A stretch of DNA of 64,000 nt from Candidatus Rifleibacteriota bacterium. Its GTDB lineage: Bacteria > Muiribacteriota > Ozemobacteria > Ozemobacterales > Ozemobacteraceae. The stretch spans positions 1 to 64,000 of the forward strand of contig JADFXM010000020.1 of NCBI GenBank assembly GCA_015233565.1, read 5' to 3'. The stretch's first letter is position 1. Every line of letters begins with the position of its first letter. A program made the position numbers and the translations under genes. Shown here piece after piece: positions 8,858 to 17,358 of the stretch. Below the pieces are notes generated by a model. That model was not told the origin of the DNA, searched no databases, and saw nothing but the letters and a program-made list of their open reading frames with translations.

Positions 8858-9268
8858 ATGACAGTACAAGTTGTTCCTTTGAGGAATAAAAAAAATATTT
8901 TTACCAAAAAAGCTTTTACGCTGATTGAAATCAGCATTGTTTTGGCAATTATCGGCATTTTATATGTAACGGTGGTTCCAATGTACGGTGAAACTGTTTT
9001 AAGAGCGAAGGAAGCAGCGCTTAAAGAAGACCTTTATGTAATGAGAAAACTTCTCGACCAGTATTATAAAGATCGCCAAAAATGGCCTTCCAACTTAAGT
9101 GAGTTAGTCAACCAAGGTTATTTGAGAAACATCCCTCCTGACCCATTTACCGGGAAGAATGAAACTTGGAAAACAAAGCCTTCAGAAGATGGTTTGAGCG
9201 ACGTTTATGATGTGTTTTCCGGGGCTCAGGGTGCTGGAAAAGACGGAAAAGCTTATTCCTCGTGGTAG
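8858..9268 (+). CDS. Major pseudopilin, GspG-like
   Basis: This 136-residue protein carries a type III prepilin signal. The leader ends KKA, followed by the mature N terminus FTLIEISIVLAIIGILY with Glu at position 5. Prepilin peptidase would cut between Ala and Phe, where Gly is the more common residue. The globular part matches the GspG pattern (LDQYYKDRQKWPSNLSELV, then PPDPFTGK, then GAGKDGKAYSSW at the end). In type II secretion such proteins build the periplasmic pseudopilus. Here it sits downstream of two PilT-like genes and just ahead of a second pseudopilin with which it overlaps by seven bases. Start ATG 8858 has GGAAG eight bases upstream. Confidence 0.85.
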   Translation: MTVQVVPLRNKKNIFTKKAFTLIEISIVLAIIGILYVTVVPMYGETVLRAKEAALKEDLYVMRKLLDQYYKDRQKWPSNLSELVNQGYLRNIPPDPFTGKNETWKTKPSEDGLSDVYDVFSGAQGAGKDGKAYSSW

Positions 9269-9714
9269 GGTTTGAACTAATCCGAAGTTCTCATGGTCTC
9301 AAAATTGTCATGCAGAAGATGTTTCAGGAACTCCAGGACAGACTGAAGTCCAGCCAATATTTCTATCCACCAGGATGGAGAAAAGGAGCTTTACTGTTTC
9401 TTCTAATAATAGGAATACTTCTATTAGCAATATCAGCATCTGTAGCAGTACCGCACACAAAACGCCTTGTACAATTTGGAAAAGAAAATCGATACAGATT
9501 TTGTTTGAGCGAATTTCAAACCGCAGTCAGAAAGTTCATATCTCAAAATAAGCGACTCCCCATTTCATTTGAGGAACTATTGCTCGATCAAAAAGGGAAC
9601 CGATATTTAAGGCAGGTTTATAAGAACCCCTTTTCCGGAAAAGCCGATTGGCAGTTTTTGCAGGAAAGCAACAGAATAGAATTTAGATCGGGCCACCAAC
9701 TTTTAAAAGAATAA
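9262..9714 (+). CDS. Pseudopilin-like membrane protein lacking Glu5
   Basis: This 150-residue protein has an N-terminal basic segment, then WRKG followed by a hydrophobic helix (ALLFLLIIGILLLAISASVA). The small C-terminal domain has the same WxxxF/ELL and NPFSGKADWQF layout as the upstream GspG-like protein. If cleaved after RKG, position 5 of the mature protein is Leu, not Glu, so it would not follow the usual assembly rule and may be a minor or regulatory pseudopilin. The frame starts with GTG at 9262, overlapping the previous gene. ATG codons at 9310 and 9319 are alternatives, and none has a good ribosome site. The leader before RKG is unusually long (about 41 residues) if GTG is used. Confidence 0.65.
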   Translation: MVGFELIRSSHGLKIVMQKMFQELQDRLKSSQYFYPPGWRKGALLFLLIIGILLLAISASVAVPHTKRLVQFGKENRYRFCLSEFQTAVRKFISQNKRLPISFEELLLDQKGNRYLRQVYKNPFSGKADWQFLQESNRIEFRSGHQLLKE

Positions 9715-9992
9715 AGATCCAACAAAAACGTAGAAAAAATTCCCCTAAGGAATGATCTACATACGGATAAAGGTTTCCACGATCGATGCAATCAACCCAA
9801 TAAAAACACATCCAGAGAGCTTCTTGCAGTAATGTGTAAATTTTGCACATCAGCGAACAGGAATTCAATGGTGGTAAGCATTGTGAAACTTTTCTCAAAC
9901 GAGAATCTGCTAATTTTGCAAAAACCTCCAGAGCTATGGGTTATCGTCCCAATCTTAGATTGGCTATGAAATTGATTTCGAAAACTCACTGC

Positions 9993-10772
9993 TCACTGGC
10001 GGAAGATTAAATTAAAAACCTGTTTGGCCCATGATCGTGCAATCGGGGTTCCTTCAGGAGTGCTGTAATGGATGCCATCTCCACCGGTAGCCGGATACTC
10101 GGTAAATGGCCGGGAATCGATAAAAAACGCGGATGATCCCACATCCAAGCGAAGATACCCGTACATGATATCTTGGTTCTGGTTGTCACGGCGTTTTGGA
10201 GGGCCTACCCAAATAAGGGTTGCCCCTGAAGGTTTTGCACTAGCCAAAAGAGCATCGCATTGGGTTTTTATTTGACTTTCCTGGAGCCCAGTCAGGTTGG
10301 CACCAAGGGAAATTACAAGATGGGTAGGTTGGAAATCGCGAATTTGATCAGAGAGAAGTGGTGTTTCCCTTGGAGTGTGCCAATCCGCAGGACAATCGAC
10401 CACTCCGTTTTCATCACGGGACCAAAACCCTGAATGGGTAACCGTTTTGTCTAGCCACCAAGCAGGAGATGACCCTGCAACTCCTATACTTCGCACTTTT
10501 CCTCCAGTGGAACGAAGGAATCCATCAAGCGCCGCGCCGTATGGCCCAACGGTGTGGGAATCCCCGATAAAGAGGATCCTTGAATCTGTCCCGATTTTTT
10601 CCCGATCTGGAGCTTGGAAGGGTGATTCTAAACCGAGATTTTGGCTTTCGGCCGACTGGTTTTTGAGTTCATCCAGATACAATGTTACAGGATCTGACAT
10701 TGCGAAGAGGTGAATTCCGATAGATAAGAAAAATGCAACAACCAGCATCGTGAAAGATATTCTTAGCGGCAC
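9993..10772 (-). CDS. Exported SGNH/GDSL hydrolase
   Basis: This 259-residue protein begins with a hydrophobic signal or anchor (about 6-24). The SGNH blocks are all present: Ser72 in IGDSHT, Gly100 in VAGSS, Asn159 in SLGANL, and Asp232/His235 in GDGIHYS. This family de-esterifies lipids, or removes acetyl groups from cell-wall or exopolysaccharide sugars. The short, secreted form and lack of other domains favour a periplasmic carbohydrate O-acetyl esterase, but the substrate is not shown. Start GTG at 10770-10772 is preceded by GAGGGG at good spacing. The gene is isolated, with long non-coding DNA on both sides. Confidence 0.8.
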   Translation of the reverse strand: MPLRISFTMLVVAFFLSIGIHLFAMSDPVTLYLDELKNQSAESQNLGLESPFQAPDREKIGTDSRILFIGDSHTVGPYGAALDGFLRSTGGKVRSIGVAGSSPAWWLDKTVTHSGFWSRDENGVVDCPADWHTPRETPLLSDQIRDFQPTHLVISLGANLTGLQESQIKTQCDALLASAKPSGATLIWVGPPKRRDNQNQDIMYGYLRLDVGSSAFFIDSRPFTEYPATGGDGIHYSTPEGTPIARSWAKQVFNLIFRQ

Positions 10773-11548
10773 AGTGATTCCCCTCTCATAAGTAATTATT
10801 CACTTACTAGTACCAAATTAGCATGTCCGATTTGCGAATGTCAATTGTTTGATTTCCCAACTTCAAACGAAAATTAATGTGATGTTTGAGACAGCGATTC
10901 TCTAATAATACCGATCCCAAAAAATATGTGCATTACCTCAAGAACATTGATTTGATCAAAATGAGGTTGGATCGGTATATTTTCCAAGAAAACACAGAAC
11001 TTTCATGAAAATAAGGAGGCATTACTGGATGGTTGAAGCATTCATTTCTGTCAGACCCAACTCCAATTTCAGAATTCCAATTCCCGAGGATATAGTCCTG
11101 AGACCATTTTCCCAAAGCCTGAAAACGTGAACTCGTTTGGATGAGATTCCTGCCTTAACTATTGGATTATTTGGTCTCAAAACAAAATTCGGGCTAAAAC
11201 TTTTTTAATCTCTACGGAATCGGCTTTTGAAGCTGAGCAATCGAAGAAAATGAAGTTTACGGCAACAGGAATTCTGAATTTACGCAGACCTGAAGCACGA
11301 AAGAGGTTGGATGAACGATATAATTGAAATTGGTATAAGAATATCTTGCCAAAGTGGTCTAAGGCTAGTGCCTCAACATTGGGCTATAAGGGAAATGCTT
11401 TTAAACCGGGGTACAGTACAAACAATTTTTCGAGTTTCAAACCATCCAGGGAAACATGAATTAAGTGGGGCTTGATTGGAACAAGAGAGGAATATAATTT
11501 TGCAAAAATAAACAGAAGCTTTAAATTTTCAACATTTGGAATTTTTCT
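10773..11548. other. Long intergenic region with repeat pieces
   Basis: This gap of about 775 bases contains no convincing gene. It contains a 71-bp palindromic-ended repeat (10908-10978) and a lone repeat end, AATTGGTATAA, at 11328-11338. The only open frame of note (minus strand, 10933-11115) overlaps the repeat and has no family resemblance. It is probably a landing place or graveyard for small repeats. Confidence 0.5.
10908..10978. repeat. Short inverted-end repeat, variant type (71 bp)
   Basis: The ends ATACCGATCC (10908-10917) and GGATCGGTAT (10969-10978) are perfect inverted repeats. An inner pair ACCTCA/TGAGGT makes most of the unit foldable. The ends differ by one base (A to G) from the ATACCAAT/ATTGGTAT ends of the repeats at 13912 and 46166, so it is probably a shorter relative of them. 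Confidence 0.55.
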
Positions 11549-13384
11549 TTAATTATTTTCGGCTGCTATTTTTCTTTTCAAAGACTCAAACTCTAATTTC
11601 TGAGAAGCCGCAGAAAATTGGATCGCCAGATTGACTTCCTTTAAGGCTTGTTCCTTATCTCCCTTCGTTAGATAGGATTTTGCCAAAACGGTTCTGGCTT
11701 CACCATTGCAAGGATTAGCTTTTAAGGACTCAAGTGCTTCCTGAATCGCTTTGTCCTGGTTTCCTGATTCATAGTACAAACTTGCAAGAAAAGATTTGGC
11801 TTGACTATTATTGGGGGCTACTTTAACTGCTTGTTCAAGATTTGCAATGGCCTCGGTCATATTTCCCTGGCTTTGAGCCAGTTTTCCAAGGGAATAGTAT
11901 GGCTCAAAAACAGTTGGATTCGATCTTATTGTTTCCCCGAAAAAAATCTTTGCACTTTCAATATCACCGGCTTTGGCAAGCTGAAGCGCTGTTGTATACT
12001 GAAGTCTACTATCACGAGGGTTTTGGAGGGCTTTTGTCTTCATTACGTCAAGCGGATTTTCAGGCTTTCCAAGATCCCCTGCCATGGCTTTTCGATCTTT
12101 CAGCAGCACTTTTAATCTTCCCAGCGCTGCATCTTGTCCTGCTTTTCTTTCACTTGCGTACTTATTGTATGCTTCATCAATATCCTTTTTTCTGCTGATT
12201 TCATATTGGATTTTCTCAAGTCCTTTTTTCAAGTTCGGATCCTGAGTTGATGAGATAACATTTGGCAAAGCTTTTTCCGCTCCGGAAATATCTCCGTTAA
12301 TAAAAAGATCGAAAACCTCAAAATAACTTTTTTCTTCCTGTGAAGCTTCCTTGGAAATATATTTTTCGATCTCTTTCAAAGTGCCTTGATCTTCTTGTCC
12401 CAACAGGGTTTTATCTGAAAGGACAGCAGCGGAGTAAAACTGAAATGCAGTTTTCAGGTGTTTTTCATTTTTTGCGTCAATCGCTGCCTGGAAAAAAATG
12501 TATGGTAGGCAGTTATTCAAGGCATAAAACTTCTCTAATTCTTGTACAGATTCCTCAATCTTTTTGGTGCTCCGGTAAATTTTATATAGGAAATAAAAAG
12601 ATGCTGAATTCTCCGGTTTTATCGATGCTGCAGCTTTAAAACAGCTTTGAGCTTCATTTAACTCTTCATTTTCATAATAAACAAGTCCAAGATTGTACAC
12701 GTAATCAAAGGAATCACTTGAAAAATATTTATCTCCTTTGGAGCGGATCATCGAGAGATCGTGAATATCTCCGCTTCTTTTCATTAATCTGAAAAGTCCA
12801 AGGTATGCTTCAAGAACGTCCGGATAATCTTTCAAAACCAGAATGTAAGTGTCATAAGCTTTTTCAGAATAATTCATCATTTCAGCATTTTTTGCAAATG
12901 AAAGCCTCACATTTTTCAAGATTCCCGGGGGGATCGGCATTTTCAGTAATTCTCCGAATTTTTCATTTGCCTTCACAATATCATTTTTCGCATCAAGGAC
13001 TTTTGCAAGTGCATATAAAATTTGAGGATTTTTCTTTAAAGCTAACGACTTTTCAAAGCTTTTCTGTGCATTTTCGTAATCTCCCATTCCGGTAAAAATA
13101 TAACCTCTTTGAGCATCAATTTCAGCATTTTCTTTAGACTCAGCGATTTGGGAAATTTCTGAAAAAGCTTTATCAAATTCCCCGGAATTAATAAGGGAAT
13201 CTGTCTTTTTTAAAATTTCATTTATTTCCACAGCCTTCAAAGAAACTGCAACAGTTTTCTTTTCTTCTTTAACAGGAGCAATCGGTTTAGTAGTGTGTCC
13301 AGTTTTTTTTGAATGAGCCACAAAGATGAACAATATTCCGGTTAAAAAGACCGCAAGAAGCAAAGGAATAATTATTTTATTCAT
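11549..13384 (-). CDS. Membrane-anchored TPR repeat protein
   Basis: This 611-residue protein has one N-terminal transmembrane or signal segment (about 4-23, IIPLLLAVFLTGILFIFVA). A low-complexity Lys/Pro/Val linker follows, then tandem tetratricopeptide repeats along nearly the whole length. Recognisable units include GYIFTGMGDYENAQKSFEKS near the start, and several consecutive repeats at the C terminus (SLGKLAQSQGNMTEAIANLE, SLYYESGNQDKAIQEALES). A non-TPR helical stretch lies around 370-440. TPR arrays act as protein-binding scaffolds, and in pilus and secretion systems a membrane TPR protein (as with PilF-like proteins) often supports assembly. No catalytic motif is visible. It diverges from the small protein gene at 13533. 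Confidence 0.8.
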   Translation of the reverse strand: MNKIIIPLLLAVFLTGILFIFVAHSKKTGHTTKPIAPVKEEKKTVAVSLKAVEINEILKKTDSLINSGEFDKAFSEISQIAESKENAEIDAQRGYIFTGMGDYENAQKSFEKSLALKKNPQILYALAKVLDAKNDIVKANEKFGELLKMPIPPGILKNVRLSFAKNAEMMNYSEKAYDTYILVLKDYPDVLEAYLGLFRLMKRSGDIHDLSMIRSKGDKYFSSDSFDYVYNLGLVYYENEELNEAQSCFKAAASIKPENSASFYFLYKIYRSTKKIEESVQELEKFYALNNCLPYIFFQAAIDAKNEKHLKTAFQFYSAAVLSDKTLLGQEDQGTLKEIEKYISKEASQEEKSYFEVFDLFINGDISGAEKALPNVISSTQDPNLKKGLEKIQYEISRKKDIDEAYNKYASERKAGQDAALGRLKVLLKDRKAMAGDLGKPENPLDVMKTKALQNPRDSRLQYTTALQLAKAGDIESAKIFFGETIRSNPTVFEPYYSLGKLAQSQGNMTEAIANLEQAVKVAPNNSQAKSFLASLYYESGNQDKAIQEALESLKANPCNGEARTVLAKSYLTKGDKEQALKEVNLAIQFSAASQKLEFESLKRKIAAENN

Positions 13385-13532
13385 AGATTTCCCTAAATCC
13401 CCAAATTTTTTTTTGATAATCCGTTTTTACTTATTTCTTCTTAGCATAAAATAAAATATTCAATCAACATTAAATTATCTTAAATCTTGGACGATTAAGC
13501 AATAAATTTAACCAAACCGAAAGGAGAAAATA

Positions 13533-13913
13533 ATGAAAGTTGAGATTAGGGATAAAAAAAAGTTCAGACCTAAAAAACCAGTACAATCCACTGAATTAAT
13601 GCTCCCTCAAGAAGAAGAGGTTTCAATCGATATTGCTCAAATTTTAGCCGCAAATCAAGCTCTCTTAAAAAATGTCTGCCGACGAATGGAAGTTCTTGAA
13701 GTGCGATTTTCGAGTTTAATGAATAAAATTGAGGAAAATAGCGGAAAAACTGATTTCGAAACGAATAAAAAATTTCTTCTTTTTTCGCCACCAAGACCGA
13801 TTGAAACTTGGGAGCCTGAATATACACCCCTTGACTCTCGGTATTATTCAAAATTCAGCTTCTGGACCCAAATTTTCCATCCGGAAAAAATGAGACGACC
13901 TAAAACCGAGTAA
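13533..13913 (+). CDS. Small soluble protein of unknown function
   Basis: This 126-residue protein starts with a Lys-rich tail (MKVEIRDKKKFRPKK). A predicted helix or coiled coil follows (IAQILAANQALLKNVCRRMEVLEVRFSSLMNKIEE, about 35-70), and then an aromatic, Pro-rich C terminus. I do not recognise the family. The ribosome site AAGGAG is well placed. The gene diverges from the TPR gene. The stop codon TAA (13911-13913) overlaps the left end of the inverted-end repeat at 13912, so the repeat could have replaced the original 3' end of this gene. Confidence 0.55.
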   Translation: MKVEIRDKKKFRPKKPVQSTELMLPQEEEVSIDIAQILAANQALLKNVCRRMEVLEVRFSSLMNKIEENSGKTDFETNKKFLLFSPPRPIETWEPEYTPLDSRYYSKFSFWTQIFHPEKMRRPKTE

Positions 13914-14015
13914 TACCAATTATTAAAAGCAAGCACCAAATGAGATGGGTGGAAATGTGAGTTTTTACCATGAACCATCCGACAAATAACAACATTAATT
14001 TGCAGAATTGGTATA
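13912..14015. repeat. Short inverted-end repeat (about 104 bp), copy 1
   Basis: The left end AATACCAATT and the right end AATTGGTATA (14006-14015) are inverted repeats about 104 bp apart. An inner pair GATGG/CCATC lets much of the unit fold. No protein is encoded, so this is a miniature, MITE-like or REP-like element. The right end runs into TGGTATAAT, which resembles an extended -10 promoter pointing at the gene starting at 14124. The left end overlaps the stop codon of the gene ending at 13913. A second copy of equal length is at 46166-46268. Confidence 0.6.
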
Positions 14016-14123
14016 ATATCAGGATTATTGAGATTGTGAGTACTTTGTTTGGATAAATAAGACTTTAGGAATCTGAGGCAAAATTGCTCACAAAATACAT
14101 GCAATGTATAACTGGAAATTAAA

Positions 14124-15554
14124 ATGCAAGAAAATTATCAGGAATTTTTTAAATCCCGACACTCTCTATGGGAATCCGTTCATTCCTCTTCAAAGGATCA
14201 TAGGCGTTGGAGTAATTATTATCATAAACGATTGGAACAAATTTATTCTTTCCTTATTCCACCGAATCAAAGGGTCCTGGAACTTGGCTCAGGCGAAGGT
14301 GACTTGTTAAATGCAGTAAAACCTTCGTTCGGAGTCGGGTTAGACTTTTCAATGGCCAGCCTGAAAAAAGCCAAAAGCAAATTTCCCCATTTAAATTTTA
14401 TCAATGGAAATGCAGAATTATTAGCTATCAAGGGAAAATTTGATTTTATTATCGTTTCTGATTTGGTAAACGATCTATGGGATATTGAAAAGCTTTTTAA
14501 ATCATGCATACCGCTTTGTCTTCCCGGAACCCGTTTAATAATCAACAGTTACAGCCGTTTATGGCAGGGGCCTCTTCTTTTGGCGAGAAAATTCGGTCTT
14601 GCTCAGCCGCTGATGAACCAAAATTGGGTTACACATGAAGACCTCGAAAACTTATTAAACCTGGCAGGTCTAGAAACAATACGAAGATGGAGTGAAATTC
14701 TTTGTCCAATAGATGCCAGCGGCATTTCAAACTTCCTAAATAAATTTCTTGTGAAAATGCCTCCCTTTAATCAGGGAGCATTGACGAATTTCCTGATCGC
14801 CAGGGCTAACCCAGCCGAAGTAGATTTAATCCAAAAACCCAAAGCATCCGTAATAGTTCCGGCTAGAAATGAGGCTGGAAACATTCGAGCAATACTTGAA
14901 AGAACTCCATTAATCGGGATAAATGATGAGCTGATTTTTGTTGAGGGAAATTCCACAGACGATACATACGCAACAATCGAAAGGGAGATAAAAAATTTTC
15001 CCGGGAGAAATTGTTCCCTGTACAAGCAAACTGGTAAAGGCAAGGGAGATGCAGTAAGAGTTGGATTTGCGAAAGCAACTGGTGACATACTGATGATCCT
15101 GGACGCCGATATGACCGTTCCACCAGAAGACCTTCCAAGGTTTGCCGAGGCACTGATAACCGGAAAAGGCGATTTTATCAACGGTGTAAGACTGATCTAT
15201 CCAATGGAAGAAAAGGCCATGAAGTTTTTCAATCTAATAGGTAACAAATTTTTTAGTTTGGCTTTTTCCACTATTCTTGGACAAAATATTAAAGACACGC
15301 TTTGTGGAACAAAAGTATTGTGGCGGAAAGACTACGAAAAGATTGCAGCAAATAGAGCTTTTTTTGGTGATTTTGACCCTTTTGGTGATTTTGACATTCT
15401 TTTTGGAGCAGCAAAGCTCAATATGAAAATTATTGACATGCCAATCAGGTATTGCGAAAGAAAGTATGGTGAAACAAATATCGAAAGATGGAAACATGGC
15501 TGGATGTTGCTTAAAATGGTCATTTTCGCCGCCCGAAAACTTAAATTTCGTTGA
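14124..15554 (+). CDS. SAM-dependent methyltransferase fused to a family 2 glycosyltransferase
   Basis: This 476-residue fusion has a class I methyltransferase domain at its N terminus (about 1-235), with motif I VLELGSGEGD at 51-60 and an acidic strand end GVGLDFS. A GT2 domain follows from about 240 (SVIVPARNEAGNI, the EGNSTDDT strand end, metal-binding DADM near 326, then KYGETNIE near the C terminus). The GT2 half resembles polyprenyl-phosphate sugar transferases, which load a sugar onto a lipid carrier. Lack of C-terminal transmembrane helices means it would work at the inner face of the membrane. The next gene is another methyltransferase, so the pair may methylate and transfer an unusual surface sugar. 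That role is inferred. Confidence 0.85.
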   Translation: MQENYQEFFKSRHSLWESVHSSSKDHRRWSNYYHKRLEQIYSFLIPPNQRVLELGSGEGDLLNAVKPSFGVGLDFSMASLKKAKSKFPHLNFINGNAELLAIKGKFDFIIVSDLVNDLWDIEKLFKSCIPLCLPGTRLIINSYSRLWQGPLLLARKFGLAQPLMNQNWVTHEDLENLLNLAGLETIRRWSEILCPIDASGISNFLNKFLVKMPPFNQGALTNFLIARANPAEVDLIQKPKASVIVPARNEAGNIRAILERTPLIGINDELIFVEGNSTDDTYATIEREIKNFPGRNCSLYKQTGKGKGDAVRVGFAKATGDILMILDADMTVPPEDLPRFAEALITGKGDFINGVRLIYPMEEKAMKFFNLIGNKFFSLAFSTILGQNIKDTLCGTKVLWRKDYEKIAANRAFFGDFDPFGDFDILFGAAKLNMKIIDMPIRYCERKYGETNIERWKHGWMLLKMVIFAARKLKFR

Positions 15555-15614
15555 TTGTTACAAAGGGTGGAATAGACAGTAGATTTATGCTTCAACATCA
15601 TTTATTATATCAAT

Positions 15615-16385
15615 ATGCTAAAATCCTTTCTTGCCCACCCTCTTACCAAAGGGAAAAACATTGATGACCCTTCCACGACCGAGTTAAGAAAAACAATTAT
15701 CCGGAACAAAGATTTCCTTAGACAGATTTACCTTGATTGGTATGCTGAAATAAAGAAAAATCTTCCTAAAATCGACGGAGGAATTGTTGAATTAGGCTCA
15801 GGAGGAGGATTTCTTTCAGAATCTCTTCCCGAATTAATTACCTCGGACGTTATGCCGCTTAAAGACTTGTCTTTAATTTTCGACGCCCGCAGGCCACCTT
15901 TTAGGAACTCATCGCTGAAAGCCATTGTAATGCTGAATGTTCTGCACCACATTCCTTCAGTACAAAAGTTTTTTTCATCGGCGACCGCCATTCTGAAGGA
16001 TGGTGGCCGGATTATTATACTTGAACCCTGGCTTACAAAGACTTCCAGATGGGTATACAAGAACCTTCATCACGAACCACTCGACGAAAAATGCATCGAA
16101 TGGGAACTCCCAACCACTGGCCCGTTATCCGGCGCAAATGAAGCACTACCATGGATTCTATTCCATCGCGACCGAAAAAAATTTGAAAAACTATTCCCTG
16201 AATTTAAAATTGTATCCATAAATCAGTTGATGCCATTTTCCTATATTTTATCCGGAGGGGTGGCTTTAAGATCATTATTTCCAGGCGCTTTATATCCTTT
16301 TATTAGGAAAATTGAGGGCTATTTTGAAAAGAAATTCAAAAGTTGCGGAATGTTCGCATTTATTATTTTAGAAAAAAATGTCTAA
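15615..16385 (+). CDS. Class I SAM-dependent methyltransferase
   Basis: This 256-residue protein shows motif I VELGSGGGF (about 58-66), a post-I acidic segment ITSDVMP, and MLNVLHHIPSV typical of methyltransferase family 11. A long C-terminal half carries a hydrophobic stretch (LMPFSYILSGGVALRSLFPGA) that might touch the membrane. The substrate is unknown. The gene lies 60 bases after the methyltransferase-glycosyltransferase fusion and overlaps the start of moaA by eight bases, so the three are probably co-transcribed. Function in surface glycan or lipid-linked sugar modification is an inference from the upstream gene. Confidence 0.8.
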   Translation: MLKSFLAHPLTKGKNIDDPSTTELRKTIIRNKDFLRQIYLDWYAEIKKNLPKIDGGIVELGSGGGFLSESLPELITSDVMPLKDLSLIFDARRPPFRNSSLKAIVMLNVLHHIPSVQKFFSSATAILKDGGRIIILEPWLTKTSRWVYKNLHHEPLDEKCIEWELPTTGPLSGANEALPWILFHRDRKKFEKLFPEFKIVSINQLMPFSYILSGGVALRSLFPGALYPFIRKIEGYFEKKFKSCGMFAFIILEKNV

Positions 16386-17334
16386 CGTTGATTCGCCATT
16401 CTTTGAATACCTGAGAATTTCAATTACGGATAGATGCAATCTCAGATGCATTTATTGTATGCCCCCCCAAGGTATAAAGAAAATTGACCACTCAAAAATA
16501 CTTACTTATGAGGAAATTCTTGAAATTGTCAATTTGTGCGTTTCCGAAGGAGTTTATAGAGTAAGAATAACCGGAGGCGAGCCACTTGTTCGTAAAGGGG
16601 TTGAAAATTTTGTCTCAAGGTTAAGACAAATCTCTGAAATTAAGGATATTTCACTCACTACGAATGGAATTCTCCTTTCAGAAAAAGCCGATCTTCTTGC
16701 AAAATCCGGCCTGATGCGTGTAAATGTCAGCCTCGATTCACTCAACCCTCAAAGATACAGGGAAATTACTCGAGGCGGGGAATTGAAGCAAGTACTTAAC
16801 GGAATTGAAAAAGCTCTTGAAGTAGGATTGACACCGGTAAAAATCAATGTAGTCCTGATTCCCGGAGTTAATGAAGATGAAATCCTGAATTTTGTTAATC
16901 TGGCTCGTGAACTCCCAATTCACGTAAGATTTATTGAAAGAATGCCATTTGGAAACGCTCAAGAAACTAATTTTGTCAGCCAATCAAATATTATTTCCCA
17001 AATAATTGGTCGCTGTGAACTGATTCCTGAGAACAACACACAAAGTGGCGGTCCGGCAAGCCTCTTTTCATTGAAAGAAGGGAAAGGGAAAATAGGATTC
17101 ATCAGTTCCCGTTCTAACCCCTTCTGTCAATCATGCAACAGGTTAAGACTTTCTGCAGAAGGGCATTTGATACCGTGTCTTGATTCCGGAACCGGTGTGA
17201 TGGTCCGGGGGAAAAATAAAACCGAATTACTTGAAATAATTAGATCAATGGGTATTTCCAAACGAAATTCCCAAAAGAAATGTGCAAGTTTCGTAGACGC
17301 AAGCTGTAGGTCTTTGTCATCGATCGGTGGATAG
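16378..17334 (+). CDS. moaA: GTP 3',8-cyclase, molybdenum cofactor synthesis
   Basis: MoaA is a radical-SAM enzyme that turns GTP into the precursor of pyranopterin in molybdenum cofactor synthesis. The N-terminal iron-sulfur site is CNLRCIYC (Cys20, Cys24, Cys27), followed by the ITGGEP and LTTNG motifs of the radical-SAM barrel. The second cluster is seen in FCQSCNRLRLSAEGHLIPCL. The protein ends in the double glycine IGG, which MoaA needs for activity. The C-terminal stretch before it (KRNSQKKCASFVDASCRS) departs from the usual pattern and has extra cysteines. No other moa gene lies in the window. It overlaps the upstream methyltransferase gene. Confidence 0.9.
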   Translation: MSNVDSPFFEYLRISITDRCNLRCIYCMPPQGIKKIDHSKILTYEEILEIVNLCVSEGVYRVRITGGEPLVRKGVENFVSRLRQISEIKDISLTTNGILLSEKADLLAKSGLMRVNVSLDSLNPQRYREITRGGELKQVLNGIEKALEVGLTPVKINVVLIPGVNEDEILNFVNLARELPIHVRFIERMPFGNAQETNFVSQSNIISQIIGRCELIPENNTQSGGPASLFSLKEGKGKIGFISSRSNPFCQSCNRLRLSAEGHLIPCLDSGTGVMVRGKNKTELLEIIRSMGISKRNSQKKCASFVDASCRSLSSIGG

Positions 17335-17358
17335 AAATCACTTTTCAGGAGAATAAAA

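Noticed and set aside
10998..11106. Short matches to 42298-42324 (TCCTGAGACCA and an AAC-TTYCATGAAAATAA block)
   Set aside because: The two matching pieces occur in opposite order and are too short to call a shared repeat without a genome-wide count.
10933..11115. Minus-strand 60-codon frame
   Set aside because: It overlaps the palindromic repeat at 10908-10978, has no family resemblance and no ribosome site.
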